Shown here in pieces: positions 52,245 to 62,042 of a stretch of 64,000 nucleotides of DNA (position 1 is its first letter; every line of letters starts with the position of its first letter). The position numbers and the translations under genes were made by a program. Source of the stretch: UBA1444 sp964521625 (lineage in GTDB: Bacteria > Bacillota > Negativicutes > UBA1444); the NCBI GenBank assembly GCA_964521625.1, contig CAZFSM010000004.1:120477-184476 (forward strand), given 5' to 3'. Under the pieces are notes generated by a model. The model saw only the letters and a list, made by a program, of their open reading frames with translations. It had not been told where the DNA came from and did not search any database.

Positions 52245-52280
52245 AAGAGGCGCAGCGGCTTTGTTGCCGCGGCGCCTCTT
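52245..52280. terminator. Bidirectional terminator between hemerythrin and disA
   Basis: AAGAGGCGC-A-GCGGC and GCCGC-G-GCGCCTCTT form a long GC-rich stem with a six-base loop. The genes on each side converge, and the A/T arms supply short U runs in both directions. Confidence 0.87.
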
Positions 52281-52324
52281 ACTCTATCTCCAGCGGAATA
52301 TTCACTTGTTCCCGCCAAACAGTG

Positions 52325-53401
52325 CTATTCAAACAACGTTTGTTCCCGCAAACGTTTGATCCCTTCTCTAATCGCTCTAGCTCTGGCCCCGCCAACCCCA
52401 TCCACCTCGTCTAATTCGACCGCCGTTGCACTGTAAATTCGGCTCACATTTTTGAAGTGAGCCACAATATTCTCAACCACCAGATTGGGTAATCGAGGAA
52501 TCTGGCGCAAAATGCGATAGCCGCGCGGAATCACCGGCACATCCAGCGTACTTGGCGTAATGCTGTAGCCAAGCAGTCGTCCCACCGAATAACGTTCCAA
52601 ACTTTCCTCCGGTAGTGCGCGCAATTGGTCCCGAACTTCGGCATGGACAGCATTATCGCTTTCCACGCAATAATCCTGAATCAAATCCCATACACCAATA
52701 TTATCAGGCAAAATTTCTTCCATCTGCATGCTTACCAGTCGACCCTCACTGCCCAATTCAATTATATTTTGCTCTATTTCCCGGGCAATACGGCTAACAC
52801 GTTCACCCCTGATCAAAACATCCGTAATGTCACTCAGCGTCACCAGTTCATCCAATTCGAGCACGTTGAGATTACGCAGACTTTTTGCCAATGCCTGTTT
52901 ATATCGTTCCAATGTGTGTAGTGCCTGGTTGGAACGGGACAGCAGGAATGTAATATCTTTCAAGGTATAGCGTAAACCACCGAGATACATGGTGATGATA
53001 TTGCGGCGATGTGAAATCGCAACAACCAACGCTCCTGTATGTTTTGCCGCCCGCTCCGCCGTCCGGTGCCTGGTTCCCGTTTCCGATGTCGGAATAGCTG
53101 AGTTGGGAATTAATTGGGCGTTAGCATGCAGAATTCTTTTACTGTCACTGGACATAATCAAGGCGCCGTCCATTTTCGCCAATTCATAAAAATTAGACGG
53201 GGTATACTCCACGTTGAGCGGGAAGCCACAATCAACGATACTCAACGATTCAGGCGAATCATCCAGCAAAACCAGAGCGCCCATCTTCGCGCGAAGAATG
53301 TTTTCCAGCCCCTCCCGCAATGCAGTCCCTGGAGCTAGTTTTTTCAACATCTTGATAAAGCGGGTATCCCACAATTTGTGTTCTTTTGTGGTTGTCGTCA
53401 C
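52325..53401 (-). CDS. disA: Diadenylate cyclase DisA (DNA-integrity scanning protein)
   Basis: Makes c-di-AMP and pauses at DNA lesions, checking chromosome integrity before sporulation. The 358-residue protein has the DAC-domain motifs DGA (78-80) and RHR (111-113, in TGTRHRTAERAA), a helical linker and a C-terminal helix-hairpin-helix DNA-binding region (DEVDGVGGARARAIREGI). The GTG start overlaps the radA stop by four bases. Confidence 0.97.
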   Translation of the reverse strand: MTTTTKEHKLWDTRFIKMLKKLAPGTALREGLENILRAKMGALVLLDDSPESLSIVDCGFPLNVEYTPSNFYELAKMDGALIMSSDSKRILHANAQLIPNSAIPTSETGTRHRTAERAAKHTGALVVAISHRRNIITMYLGGLRYTLKDITFLLSRSNQALHTLERYKQALAKSLRNLNVLELDELVTLSDITDVLIRGERVSRIAREIEQNIIELGSEGRLVSMQMEEILPDNIGVWDLIQDYCVESDNAVHAEVRDQLRALPEESLERYSVGRLLGYSITPSTLDVPVIPRGYRILRQIPRLPNLVVENIVAHFKNVSRIYSATAVELDEVDGVGGARARAIREGIKRLREQTLFE

Positions 53402-54759
53402 TGCAACCCCACCTCCATCGCTTGCGACAGATTCTTCACACCGACCAGCTTGATATTAAGGCTTTCTTTTTTTAGTTCAGCTACATTCGCCCATGGAATC
53501 ATGATTTTAGTAAAACCCAAATTAGCCGCCTCCCTCACCCGTTGCAGTACGCGAGGAACTGGCCGGATTTCGCCTGTCAGGCCCACTTCACCAAATGCAA
53601 CCAGACTATCGGTCACCGGCCGGTCTTTGAAACTGGAAGCAACAGCTAACACTACCGCCAGATCCGCCGCCGGTTCCACCAGGCGAAAGCCACCCACCGC
53701 ATTCAGATAGACATCCTGATTACCCAGCATCATACCCTGCCTTTTTTCCATCACCGCCAACAGCAATCCCAGCCGGTTGGCATCAAACCCTACTGTCGTG
53801 CGACGGGGCAGACCGAAACACGTCGTGGACACCAGCGCCTGAATCTCGATCAACAATGGTCGGATCCCTTCCAGGCAGGCCGTAATCGTCGTGCCGGAAA
53901 CCAGACTGCTGCGCCCGGCCAGCAAAAACTGCGACGGATTCAGCACCTCCACCAAACCTTCTTGTTCCATCGAGAAAATGCCACTTTCAGCGATTGTGCC
54001 AAAACGGTTTTTAATCGGGCGCAATACCCGGAAAGCGTAATTTCTCTCCCCCTCGAAATAAAGCACCGTATCCACCATATGTTCCAGAAGACGCGGACCA
54101 GCAATGCTACCATCTTTAGTAACATGACCGACAATCATCACCGGGATATTATTATCCTTGGCGAACCGCAGCAATCGCCCGGTTGATTCCCTTACCTGAG
54201 TGATACTGCCTGCCGCGCCGGGAATTTCCGGACAAAATACTGTCTGAATCGAATCGATGACCACCATCGCCGGCAGCATCTGCAAAGCTTCGGTCAAAAT
54301 ACTGTCCAGATTCGTCTGAGCCAAAATCCACATCTTGTCTTCCACCGCGCCTGTTCTGCGAGCCCGTAGTCCGGTCTGCGCCGCCGACTCTTCGCCGGAA
54401 ACATACAGAACGTTGCCATTGCGGGCGGCAAATCGTGATGCTGCCGATAACAGTAGTGTGGACTTGCCAATCCCCGGGTCCCCGCCGATCAACACCAGCG
54501 ATCCATCGACTACGCCACCGCCAAGCACGCGATCCAGCTCGCCAATGCCGGTTGGTTTACGTAGTTCTCCCGGTCCGGAAAACTCTTTCAACAGTTGTGG
54601 TTTGGCATTTTTTACTGTTGCCGCAGTCACGCCTGCAGTTGGCTGAATTTTTTCTTCTACCATCGTATTCCAGGCGCTACACCCAGGGCATCTACCAACC
54701 CAACGGGGAGAATCAAAACCGCACTCACGGCATACATAAACTATTTTAGGTTTTGCCAA
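53398..54759 (-). CDS. radA: DNA repair protein RadA
   Basis: RecA-like branch-migration helicase. The 453 residues have a zinc finger (Cys10, Cys13, Cys24, Cys27), Walker A GGDPGIGKST, the RadA-specific KNRFG motif and a Lon-like C-terminal domain (GGFRLVEPAADLAVVLAVAS). It is followed by disA with an overlap, the conserved Firmicute pair. Start is a TTG at 54759 with GAGAGGGG upstream. Confidence 0.97.
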   Translation of the reverse strand: MAKPKIVYVCRECGFDSPRWVGRCPGCSAWNTMVEEKIQPTAGVTAATVKNAKPQLLKEFSGPGELRKPTGIGELDRVLGGGVVDGSLVLIGGDPGIGKSTLLLSAASRFAARNGNVLYVSGEESAAQTGLRARRTGAVEDKMWILAQTNLDSILTEALQMLPAMVVIDSIQTVFCPEIPGAAGSITQVRESTGRLLRFAKDNNIPVMIVGHVTKDGSIAGPRLLEHMVDTVLYFEGERNYAFRVLRPIKNRFGTIAESGIFSMEQEGLVEVLNPSQFLLAGRSSLVSGTTITACLEGIRPLLIEIQALVSTTCFGLPRRTTVGFDANRLGLLLAVMEKRQGMMLGNQDVYLNAVGGFRLVEPAADLAVVLAVASSFKDRPVTDSLVAFGEVGLTGEIRPVPRVLQRVREAANLGFTKIMIPWANVAELKKESLNIKLVGVKNLSQAMEVGLQ

Positions 54760-54821
54760 CCTGCCAAGACCCCTCTCCCTATCACCTGAATTATCAGATT
54801 GGATCGAAAATCACTATCAAA

Positions 54822-54854
54822 CGAAAAGCACTCACTATTTATGAGTGCTTTTCG
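54822..54854 (-). terminator. Terminator after clpC
   Basis: CGAAAAGCACTCA and TGAGTGCTTTTCG form a perfect 13-bp stem with a seven-base loop. The minus strand continues CGTTTGATAG, with U residues mainly in the 3' arm. Confidence 0.82.
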
Positions 54855-54896
54855 CCATTCATCCTAAATTTTCCTGCTGACTGTCCACTGATTGTA

Positions 54897-57347
54897 TTAT
54901 CTTTTGCATTGCAACAACAAACCACCGTCAGTATCAGCGGTGACCAGCACCGTATCGCCGGGTTTGAGGTCGCGCCGCAATACCATGTCCGTCACTACAT
55001 CTTCAACCATCCGCTGAATGGCCCTCCGCAAAGGGCGTGCGCCATAAGCGGGTTCAAGACCTTTGGCCAGAATCTCAGTTTTGGCTTCATCCGTAACTTC
55101 CATGGCGATTTGTCCTTCTGTAAGCCGTTTTGCCACTTCGCGCAACATGATGTCAACGATCTGTTTCAACTCGGCATCCGTCAGACTGGAGAACACAATC
55201 ACTTCGTCAATCCGGTTGATAAATTCAGGCCGAAACGTCTTTTTGGCTTCTTCCATAACTCGCGATTTGGCGGCACTGTTTTCTGACCGGTCCAGTTTTT
55301 CTGTTGAAAAGCCCATCGGCGCCCCGTCTTGCCGGAAATGACGCGAGCCGACATTAGACGTCATGATGATCACGGTGTTGCGAAAATCAACGGTACGCCC
55401 CTGACTATCAGTCAGTCGACCGTCCTCAAGAACCTGCAGCAAGATATTGAAAACATCATAGTGGGCTTTTTCGATTTCATCCAGCAAAATTACCGAATAC
55501 GGTTTGCGCCGTACGATATCGGTCAATTGACCGCCTTCCTCGTAGCCGACATAGCCGGGCGGCGCACCAACCAATCGGGATACCGCGTGCTTCTCCATAT
55601 ATTCTGACATATCCAGGCGCACCATTGCCGTTTCATCATCAAACAAGGCTTCAGCCAGCGCTCGGGCCAACTCAGTTTTTCCCACCCCGGTCGGCCCAAG
55701 GAAGATAAATGATCCAATCGGTCTTTTAGGGTCCTTCAAGCCAGCCCGGGCCCGTCGCACCGCCTTTGACACCGCAGTCACGGCTTCATCCTGCCCAACG
55801 ACCCGCTCGTGCAACACTGTTTCCAGACGCAACAATCGCTCCGATTCTTCCGCCGCCAGTTTTTTCAGCGGAACACCCGTCCAATTGGCAACAATTTGGG
55901 CAATATCTTCCGGTGTTACCATAATGGTTTCACTGCCAGACTGCTTCCATTCCCGCTGCTTGTTTTCCAGGTCTTCCCTCAATCTTTGCTCATCATCGCG
56001 GAATTTTGCGGCGCGCTCAAATTCCTGCGCCGATATCGCCGCTTCCTTCTCGGTGCGCAAGGCCTCCAGTTGACGTTCGATATCACGAACATCCGGTGGC
56101 GGACAAAACGTCTGCAACCTGACGCGCGACGCAGCTTCATCCATTACATCTATCGCTTTATCCGGCAGAAACCGGTCGGCTATATAGCGTTTGGATAATT
56201 TCACCGAGGCTTTGATTGATTCATCGGTGATTTTTACCCGGTGAAACGCTTCATAACGGTCGCGCAATCCCAACAGAATGTTGATCGCGTCTTCCTCAGA
56301 CGGTTCGCCGACAGTGACTGGCTGAAAACGTCTTTCTAGCGCCGCATCTTTTTCGATGTGCTTCTTAAACTCATCTAGTGTTGTGGCTCCAATTGCCTGA
56401 ATTTCGCCACGGGCCAGAGCCGGTTTTAAAATATTGGCAGCATCAATCGCCCCTTCGGCTGCGCCAGCCCCAATCAGTGTATGCATTTCATCAATGAACA
56501 AAATCGTATTACGGGACTGTTTGATTTCGGCCAGCACTTTTTTCAACCGGTCTTCAAAATCACCCCGATATTTGGTTCCGGCAACTACCGACGCAAGGTC
56601 CAGCGAAAATATGCGTTTCCCTCGTAAAGTTTCCGGCACTTTGCCGGCCACAATACGCTGGGCCAGGCCTTCGGCAACCGCAGTTTTGCCAACCCCCGGT
56701 TCACCGATCAGGACTGGGTTGTTTTTTGTCCGTCGGCTTAGGATCTGAATAACCCGCTCGATTTCCTTATCACGGCCGATTACCGGATCGCTTTGCCCTT
56801 CAATCGCCAATTTATTCAGATCCCGACCGTAATCATCGAGTATGGATGCAGATTCTTTGGTCCCATGCGCAGCTGTCGGAGCTTTGCCTGCGGCTGTTGA
56901 GCTACTATTGGCAACTCCGCCTAATAATTCAACTATCCTTTGGCGGATCATTTCCAATTTGTCAACACCAAGACTGCGCAGAATTTGCGCGGCAAGCCCC
57001 TCGCCTTCGCGCATCAAACCCAACAGGATGTGTTCAGTACCAACGTAATTGTGGCCCAGGTTTTGCGCCTCATCGACAGCCAGTTCCAATGATTTTTTGG
57101 CCCGGGGTGTATAGTTTATTTCCTGCTTCTCCACCGGTGCCCGACTTAATTTTTCCACAATCTGCGAACGCATCGTATTCAGGTTTATATTCAGCGACTC
57201 CAGCGCTTTGGACGCCACGCTTTCCGGATCGCCAGCCAGCCCCAGCAATAAGTGCTCGGTCCCAATGTGATCGCTTTGCAGTTTCACTGCTTCTTGCTGT
57301 GCCAGTACCAAAATCCGCCGGGCACGCTCCGTAAATCGGTTAAACAT
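54897..57347 (-). CDS. clpC: ATP-dependent Clp protease ATPase subunit ClpC
   Basis: AAA+ unfoldase that feeds ClpP and takes McsB-phosphorylated substrates. The 816-residue protein starts MFNRFTERARRILVLAQQEA at 57347 after GGAGGAG. It has two N-terminal repeats, D1 (GEPGVGKTA, LFIDEMHTLIGAGA), the M domain with a UVR motif (EFERAAKFRDDEQRLRED) and D2 (GPTGVGKTE, VILLDEIEKAH). A longer frame to 57464 overlaps mcsB and is not used. The first eight bases overlap the mcsB stop. Confidence 0.98.
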   Translation of the reverse strand: MFNRFTERARRILVLAQQEAVKLQSDHIGTEHLLLGLAGDPESVASKALESLNINLNTMRSQIVEKLSRAPVEKQEINYTPRAKKSLELAVDEAQNLGHNYVGTEHILLGLMREGEGLAAQILRSLGVDKLEMIRQRIVELLGGVANSSSTAAGKAPTAAHGTKESASILDDYGRDLNKLAIEGQSDPVIGRDKEIERVIQILSRRTKNNPVLIGEPGVGKTAVAEGLAQRIVAGKVPETLRGKRIFSLDLASVVAGTKYRGDFEDRLKKVLAEIKQSRNTILFIDEMHTLIGAGAAEGAIDAANILKPALARGEIQAIGATTLDEFKKHIEKDAALERRFQPVTVGEPSEEDAINILLGLRDRYEAFHRVKITDESIKASVKLSKRYIADRFLPDKAIDVMDEAASRVRLQTFCPPPDVRDIERQLEALRTEKEAAISAQEFERAAKFRDDEQRLREDLENKQREWKQSGSETIMVTPEDIAQIVANWTGVPLKKLAAEESERLLRLETVLHERVVGQDEAVTAVSKAVRRARAGLKDPKRPIGSFIFLGPTGVGKTELARALAEALFDDETAMVRLDMSEYMEKHAVSRLVGAPPGYVGYEEGGQLTDIVRRKPYSVILLDEIEKAHYDVFNILLQVLEDGRLTDSQGRTVDFRNTVIIMTSNVGSRHFRQDGAPMGFSTEKLDRSENSAAKSRVMEEAKKTFRPEFINRIDEVIVFSSLTDAELKQIVDIMLREVAKRLTEGQIAMEVTDEAKTEILAKGLEPAYGARPLRRAIQRMVEDVVTDMVLRRDLKPGDTVLVTADTDGGLLLQCKR

Positions 57348-58425
57348 CTCGTTCTCCTCCTCTGATCCGTTCGCGGATAATCTGAGCCCGCAAACGGCTC
57401 CGTTCTGCTTTATCCATCTTTTCATTTTTCGCCATCCTGGCCACAACACAGGAACGACTGCCAATTATCAGTTCAGTGAATACTTCTGGTGGCAGATGCT
57501 CGATAATTTTCATGTCGATCCCCAAGCGCACCGTGCTGAGCAGTCCCAGCGCTTCCTGACTGGAAAGACTGCGGGCGTAACGAAGGATTCCGTAAGCCCG
57601 CCACACCCTGTCAGCTAACTCTTCGCCGGAGTCGTGCTGTAGCAGGCGTCGGGCCGAGCGTTCCTGTTCCACCAATTGCCGGACCAATCCCAGTACATTA
57701 TTCACAATTTCTTGTTCATTAAATCCCAGCGTTTGTTGATTGGAAACTTGAAATACGTTGCCATAGGCATCGGTCCCTTCGCCATAAAAACCACGAACAG
57801 CCATTCCCAGCTGTGTAGACACTTCAATGATCCGATGCATCTGCCCCAGCAATACCAGCCCCGGCAGGTGCATCATCACAGAAGCCCTGAGCCCTGTCCC
57901 CAGATTGGTGGGGCAGGACGTAAGGTAGCCCAGGTCCTCGCTGAACGCAAACCCCAGTCTTGATTCCAGCAGGTTGTCTGTATCGTTGGCCATGTTCCAG
58001 GCTGCTTTTAAATTCAACCCGGCTGTCAGGCTCTGTATCCGGAAATGATCTTCTTCATTCACCATAATGCTGACAGCTGTGTCCTCGCGTACGATCAGCG
58101 AACGATGGCCCGGTTGCTGAATATGTTTCAGACTGGTCAGGTGTTTTTCCACCAAAATCCGTCGTTCCTGTTCCGTTAACATTGCCATGTCCAGCATTTC
58201 ATATCCATGCCCCTGATCGGCATCCATCAGATCCTGGACTGAAAACGAGACTCTATGTCCTATCCCTTGGAGTTGCTGCTCATCCGCCTGACCGGGAAAT
58301 GGAACCCCGTTCAAATTGCGGGCCAAACGAATCCGGCTCGACAACACCACGTCGCCTTCCGGGCCTGCCTGTTCCATCCAGGACGGAACCCGGCAGTCAA
58401 ACAGACCGTTTTGCTCATTATTCAT
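57340..58425 (-). CDS. mcsB: Protein arginine kinase McsB
   Basis: Phosphorylates arginines on misfolded proteins and on CtsR, marking them for ClpCP. The 361-residue protein has the phosphagen-kinase fold motifs VVLSSRIRLARN and the catalytic SCPTNLGTGLRASV with Cys171. The C-terminal end contains the arginine-binding region and the basic RSRLRAQIIRERIRGG. It overlaps mcsA and clpC by eight bases each, so all three are translationally coupled. Confidence 0.97.
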   Translation of the reverse strand: MNNEQNGLFDCRVPSWMEQAGPEGDVVLSSRIRLARNLNGVPFPGQADEQQLQGIGHRVSFSVQDLMDADQGHGYEMLDMAMLTEQERRILVEKHLTSLKHIQQPGHRSLIVREDTAVSIMVNEEDHFRIQSLTAGLNLKAAWNMANDTDNLLESRLGFAFSEDLGYLTSCPTNLGTGLRASVMMHLPGLVLLGQMHRIIEVSTQLGMAVRGFYGEGTDAYGNVFQVSNQQTLGFNEQEIVNNVLGLVRQLVEQERSARRLLQHDSGEELADRVWRAYGILRYARSLSSQEALGLLSTVRLGIDMKIIEHLPPEVFTELIIGSRSCVVARMAKNEKMDKAERSRLRAQIIRERIRGGERDV

Positions 58426-58939
58426 GAGACTCAGCTCCCTCAGTCACCAGCTGTTTTTCCAGCAACCGGATATTGTCGCGTATCTTGGCGGCATTCTCAT
58501 AGTCTTCCCGTTCCACCGATTGTTCGAGGTCTTTGCGCAACCCCTTGACTGCCAAACGAAGTCGAATCAGATTTCCCGCTTTACGCGGCACTTTTCCGGT
58601 GTGAGTGTTGGTCCCATGAACCCGCCGCAAAATCGGCTCCAGTTGTTCATGAAAAATCCCATAGCACACATTACAGCCAATTTTGCCGGAACGGCTAAAA
58701 TCAGAAAATACCATACCGCAATTGGGGCAGGCCAGTTCCGATTCGGTCGTCTCATCCAACTCCTGACTGAACATCGCCTTAACCAAATCATTGACAGAAA
58801 AATGAATGCCGGCGGAGAAACAAGCCTCCCCGGCAGATGACGCACACGACTCACAAAGATGCTTTTCGGTTTTCACACCATTCAGGATCTTGATCATGTG
58901 GACATGCGCCGCATTGCTGCCGCATTCGTCGCATAACAT
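58418..58939 (-). CDS. mcsA: McsA, activator of McsB
   Basis: Zinc protein that activates McsB. Four CxxC pairs are visible: CDECGSNAAH, CESC, CPNC and CNVC, then a UVR motif in the C-terminal half (REDYENAAKIRDNIRLLE). The 173 residues match the family. ATG at 58939 with GGAGG upstream. Confidence 0.96.
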   Translation of the reverse strand: MLCDECGSNAAHVHMIKILNGVKTEKHLCESCASSAGEACFSAGIHFSVNDLVKAMFSQELDETTESELACPNCGMVFSDFSRSGKIGCNVCYGIFHEQLEPILRRVHGTNTHTGKVPRKAGNLIRLRLAVKGLRKDLEQSVEREDYENAAKIRDNIRLLEKQLVTEGAESHE

Positions 58940-58951
58940 CCGAGTATCCTC

Positions 58952-59398
58952 CTAAGAAAAATTAGATAGGGTAGAAAAAATCGCCCGCAAACTTCGTACC
59001 CGTTCATCAGGATTCAGCCGTTCCTGCATCAATTGCACGAACTGCATCAGCATCGCGGCTTCTCGCTGAGTCATCAGTCCGCTGCCACGCAACTCCTCGA
59101 CCAGACTATCGATATCATCCGCTGTGTGGTCGGCAACGATACGACTCAGTACCGTGTCAAACACATCCGTGGCCATCGATGTTCTGGCAATCCGGATAAA
59201 GCCTCCCGAACCGCGCCGGCTTTCGACAACAAAGCCCCTTGTTCCGGTAAATCGGGTACTGACAACATAACTGATCTGTGATGGTGCACAATCCAGTTCT
59301 ATCGCCAAGTCATTGCGATTGACAACGATCGTATTATCTTGTCGACCGGATAATCGTAGCAATATGAACTTTTCAATGGCATCTGCAAGATTTCCCAT
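58952..59398 (-). CDS. ctsR: Heat-shock transcriptional repressor CtsR
   Basis: Represses clp genes and is inactivated by heat and by arginine phosphorylation. The 148 residues start MGNLADAIEKFILLRLSG, with the winged-helix FVVESRRGSGGFIRI, where the glycine-rich wing is the heat sensor, and a C-terminal dimer domain (LTQREAAMLMQFVQL region). An ATG five codons upstream is possible but has no ribosome site. It is the first gene of ctsR-mcsA-mcsB-clpC. Confidence 0.96.
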   Translation of the reverse strand: MGNLADAIEKFILLRLSGRQDNTIVVNRNDLAIELDCAPSQISYVVSTRFTGTRGFVVESRRGSGGFIRIARTSMATDVFDTVLSRIVADHTADDIDSLVEELRGSGLMTQREAAMLMQFVQLMQERLNPDERVRSLRAIFSTLSNFS

Positions 59399-59439
59399 AC
59401 TTGTCTCTCCCATCCATGCTACTGCGAAATCCTACTTAT

Positions 59440-59468
59440 ATTGTATTTGACTTTTCGACTTTTGACAA
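59440..59468 (-). promoter_or_regulatory. ctsR-operon promoter with overlapping CtsR-like repeats
   Basis: TTGTCA, a 17-base spacer and TACAAT on the minus strand. The -35 box and spacer hold three heptads close to the CtsR half-site RGTCAAA: TGTCAAA, AGTCGAA and AGTCAAA. Spacing differs from the textbook 3-base gap, but the arrangement fits autorepression by CtsR. Confidence 0.78.
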
Positions 59469-59476
59469 GAGTCTGC

Positions 59477-60658
59477 TTATTGAACCTCAAGGACCATAAA
59501 CTTGAGATAACTTGTTTCCGGCGCCGCCGGCAACGAAGGATGATCCTGGGCCTGGGACAGATAGGCAACTTCTCTGACCATCCGTTTGGCATCGGCTGCC
59601 GCTTCCGCCACTACGGTGCGGAACAGGTTGCGATCCATATGGAAGGAACACGAGCAGGTGACTAAGTAACCGCCCGGTCGGATCATTTTCAGCCCTCGCA
59701 AATTGATCTCCTTATAACCACGAGCCGCACTTTCCACCGAACTTTTACTTTTGGTAAAAGCAGGCGGGTCCAAAATCACCGTATCATAACTACGTCCGCT
59801 GTCCGAGTACTCGCGGAGGAGGTCAAAGGCATTGGCCTCCTGGAAATCGCAACTGCCCTGCACTTGGTTCAGGACAGCGTTTCTTTTCGCCATCTCGACG
59901 GCTGCCGCTGAAATATCGATGCCAGTGACATGACGGGCGCCGTATGCCGCCGCATGAATTGAAAACGATCCGGTAAAGCAAAAACAGTCCAGTACTTCCG
60001 CATCCGCAACGAATTTTGACAGCAGTCGCCGATTGTCGCGTTGGTCATAAAAGAAGCCCGTCTTTTGCCCATTTTCAATATCGGCGTAAAACAACAGTCC
60101 ATTCTCGCGCACTTGCAGCATTGTCTCGCCCTGGCCTTTTAAAAAGCCTTTTTGCAGCGGCAGTCCTTCCAATGTCCGGACGGATGCATCATTGCGTTCG
60201 TAAATCATTGCCGGTTGCAGCAACTCATCCAGCACGGAAACGATAATATCTTTGTAAACATCCATGCCTAATGCCAGTGTTTGGATAACCAGACACGAGC
60301 CGAATTTGTCGACAATCAGGCCTGGCAAAAAATCAGCTTCGCTGAAAATAAGCCGGCAATACTCTGGCTCCGCCAAAAATCGCTGCCGGTAAGCCCAGGC
60401 CCGTGAAATCCGCCGGACAAAAAAATCTCGATCGACCGTCTCTTCGTCACGCGATAATAAACGTACGGTAATCTGGGACCGCGGATTGATATAGCCACGC
60501 CCTAAATACTGCCGCCGTGCGTTAAACACATCCACGATATCTCCCGGAGTAAACTTGCCCTTGATATAATCGATTTCACTTTGAAAAATCCAGGGATGAC
60601 CGAATTCGCTACCGTGTCGGCCCTGTCGTTTTAGGATGACCTTGGCTATCGTTTGCAT
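59477..60658 (-). CDS. Class I SAM-dependent rRNA methyltransferase (RlmI-like)
   Basis: Probably methylates a cytosine of 23S rRNA. The 393 residues have an N-terminal PUA domain (AKVILKRQGRHGSEFGHPWI), a central EEHEE-like domain and a Rossmann methyltransferase with VLDCFCFTGSFSIHAA and the catalytic block VILDPPAFTKSKSSV. The ATG at 60658 follows GGAGG; a six-residue extension is not needed. Specificity is inferred from the family. Confidence 0.92.
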   Translation of the reverse strand: MQTIAKVILKRQGRHGSEFGHPWIFQSEIDYIKGKFTPGDIVDVFNARRQYLGRGYINPRSQITVRLLSRDEETVDRDFFVRRISRAWAYRQRFLAEPEYCRLIFSEADFLPGLIVDKFGSCLVIQTLALGMDVYKDIIVSVLDELLQPAMIYERNDASVRTLEGLPLQKGFLKGQGETMLQVRENGLLFYADIENGQKTGFFYDQRDNRRLLSKFVADAEVLDCFCFTGSFSIHAAAYGARHVTGIDISAAAVEMAKRNAVLNQVQGSCDFQEANAFDLLREYSDSGRSYDTVILDPPAFTKSKSSVESAARGYKEINLRGLKMIRPGGYLVTCSCSFHMDRNLFRTVVAEAAADAKRMVREVAYLSQAQDHPSLPAAPETSYLKFMVLEVQ

Positions 60659-60691
60659 AAAATTGCCTCCAAACACTTCATTTCATTTCGA

Positions 60692-60725
60692 TAAAAATAA
60701 TGAAAGAGGGCCGCATCGGCCCTCT
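60692..60725 (-). terminator. Terminator after the flavodiiron protein gene
   Basis: AGAGGGCCG and CGGCCCTCT form a 9-bp perfect stem with a three-base loop, then TTCATTATTTTT on the minus strand. Confidence 0.88.
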
Positions 60726-60740
60726 CCAACAGCAGCTTAA

Positions 60741-61925
60741 TTATCGGTTGAGCATTTTCTTGGCAAACTCACGACCGAACTCAAAACAACGCTGGATCTC
60801 GTCCTGATTGGGCGCCCACTTCAGCGTAGGTCCGGTCATCGCTACTTCAATGCCGGCCGCTTTCAACGCCAGTTCCATGTCGGCCTGCGCGCCGCCGGCC
60901 CAGCCGTAAGCGCCAAAAGCTGCGCCACTCTTATTGAGAGGCTTCAACCCCTTCATATAATAGAGAACTGCCGCCATCGTCGGCAGCATACCGTTATTCA
61001 AGGTGGAGGAGCCGACAATCAAACCGCGGGCGGTCAGCAACTCGGCGACCATTTCACTCTTATCCGAATCAGCCATGCGGTATAGTTTCGCCTTGATTCC
61101 GCCGTCGGTCAGTCCTTCGATAATCCGTCTGGCCATCGCTTCGGTGCTACCCCACATCGAGTCATACACCACCAGCACCAACCGTTCAGTCTCGCCAGTC
61201 GACCATTGCTTGTACAAATCCATGATATCAGCGATATTCGAACGCCAGATTAGTCCGTGACTCGGCGCAATCATTCGAATCGGTAAAAGGCCCAAACTAT
61301 CAAGCGCCTTGACAACCAGTTTGTTGAAAGGCGTCAGGATATTGGCATAGTATTTTTTTGCTTCATAAAGCAACTCACTGAGATCGTTTTCGTCATCAAA
61401 CTTGAAATTAGTCGAATAATGCTGCCCGAAAGCATCATTTGAGAACAATATCTGTTCTTCTTCCAGATACGTTGCCATTGAATCCGGCCAATGCAGCATC
61501 GGCAAAGGCACAAATTTCAGCGTATGTTTTCCCAGAGAGAGAGAATCGCCATTTTTGACAACTCTAAAATCATACTCCCGACCGTAATACTTTAGAACCT
61601 CGCCCCGCCCCTGTTCAGTAATCAGCACCTTAGCCTGCGGCGCAACTTCCATGACCATCGGCAATGCACTGCTATGGTCGGGTTCCACATGATTTACTAT
61701 CACATAATCAATTTTCGCCGGGTCAACAATTTGGCTAATTCGTTCCAGCAGTTCTTTGGCGAAGGGAGCCTTGACCGCATCGATCAGGCATATCTTTTCA
61801 TCAACGATGAGATAAGAATTATAGGTGACCCCGCGGGGCGTCTTGTAACCATGAAAATCTCGGGTACCCCAATCGACGGCGCCGACCTGATATATCCCTT
61901 TGGCAAGTTCTGCATTATGCATCAT
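60741..61925 (-). CDS. Flavodiiron protein (O2/NO reductase, FprA type)
   Basis: Reduces O2 to water or NO to N2O in anaerobes. The N-terminal metallo-beta-lactamase domain has the di-iron motif H-x-E-x-D-H (His79, Glu81, Asp83, His84), a later His in MLHWPDS, Asp in FSNDAFGQH and His in APSHGLIW. The C-terminal flavodoxin domain begins YDSMWGSTEAMARR. Start is the ATG at 61925 with AGGAGAGG seven bases away; an upstream extension to 61952 is unlikely. 394 residues. Confidence 0.95.
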   Translation of the reverse strand: MMHNAELAKGIYQVGAVDWGTRDFHGYKTPRGVTYNSYLIVDEKICLIDAVKAPFAKELLERISQIVDPAKIDYVIVNHVEPDHSSALPMVMEVAPQAKVLITEQGRGEVLKYYGREYDFRVVKNGDSLSLGKHTLKFVPLPMLHWPDSMATYLEEEQILFSNDAFGQHYSTNFKFDDENDLSELLYEAKKYYANILTPFNKLVVKALDSLGLLPIRMIAPSHGLIWRSNIADIMDLYKQWSTGETERLVLVVYDSMWGSTEAMARRIIEGLTDGGIKAKLYRMADSDKSEMVAELLTARGLIVGSSTLNNGMLPTMAAVLYYMKGLKPLNKSGAAFGAYGWAGGAQADMELALKAAGIEVAMTGPTLKWAPNQDEIQRCFEFGREFAKKMLNR

Positions 61926-61985
61926 AAAAAAACCTCTCCTTTGTCTTAACACTCTTATGCAGGAAAAACTATCCCATAGTTTAGA

Positions 61986-62014
61986 TTTTACCTTTCCCAG
62001 CCAATAACTGCAAG
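61986..62014 (-). promoter_or_regulatory. Promoter of the flavodiiron gene
   Basis: TTGCAG, 17-base spacer and TAAAAT on the minus strand, about 60 bases before the start codon, divergent from the speD-like promoter. Confidence 0.75.
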
Positions 62015-62042
62015 TGCTAGGGGGATAAAGCGGGTTCTGGAA

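Noticed and set aside
57348..57464. 39-residue N-terminal extension of ClpC
   Set aside because: It overlaps mcsB in another frame and has no ribosome site, while the ATG at 57347 has GGAGGAG and gives the conserved N terminus.
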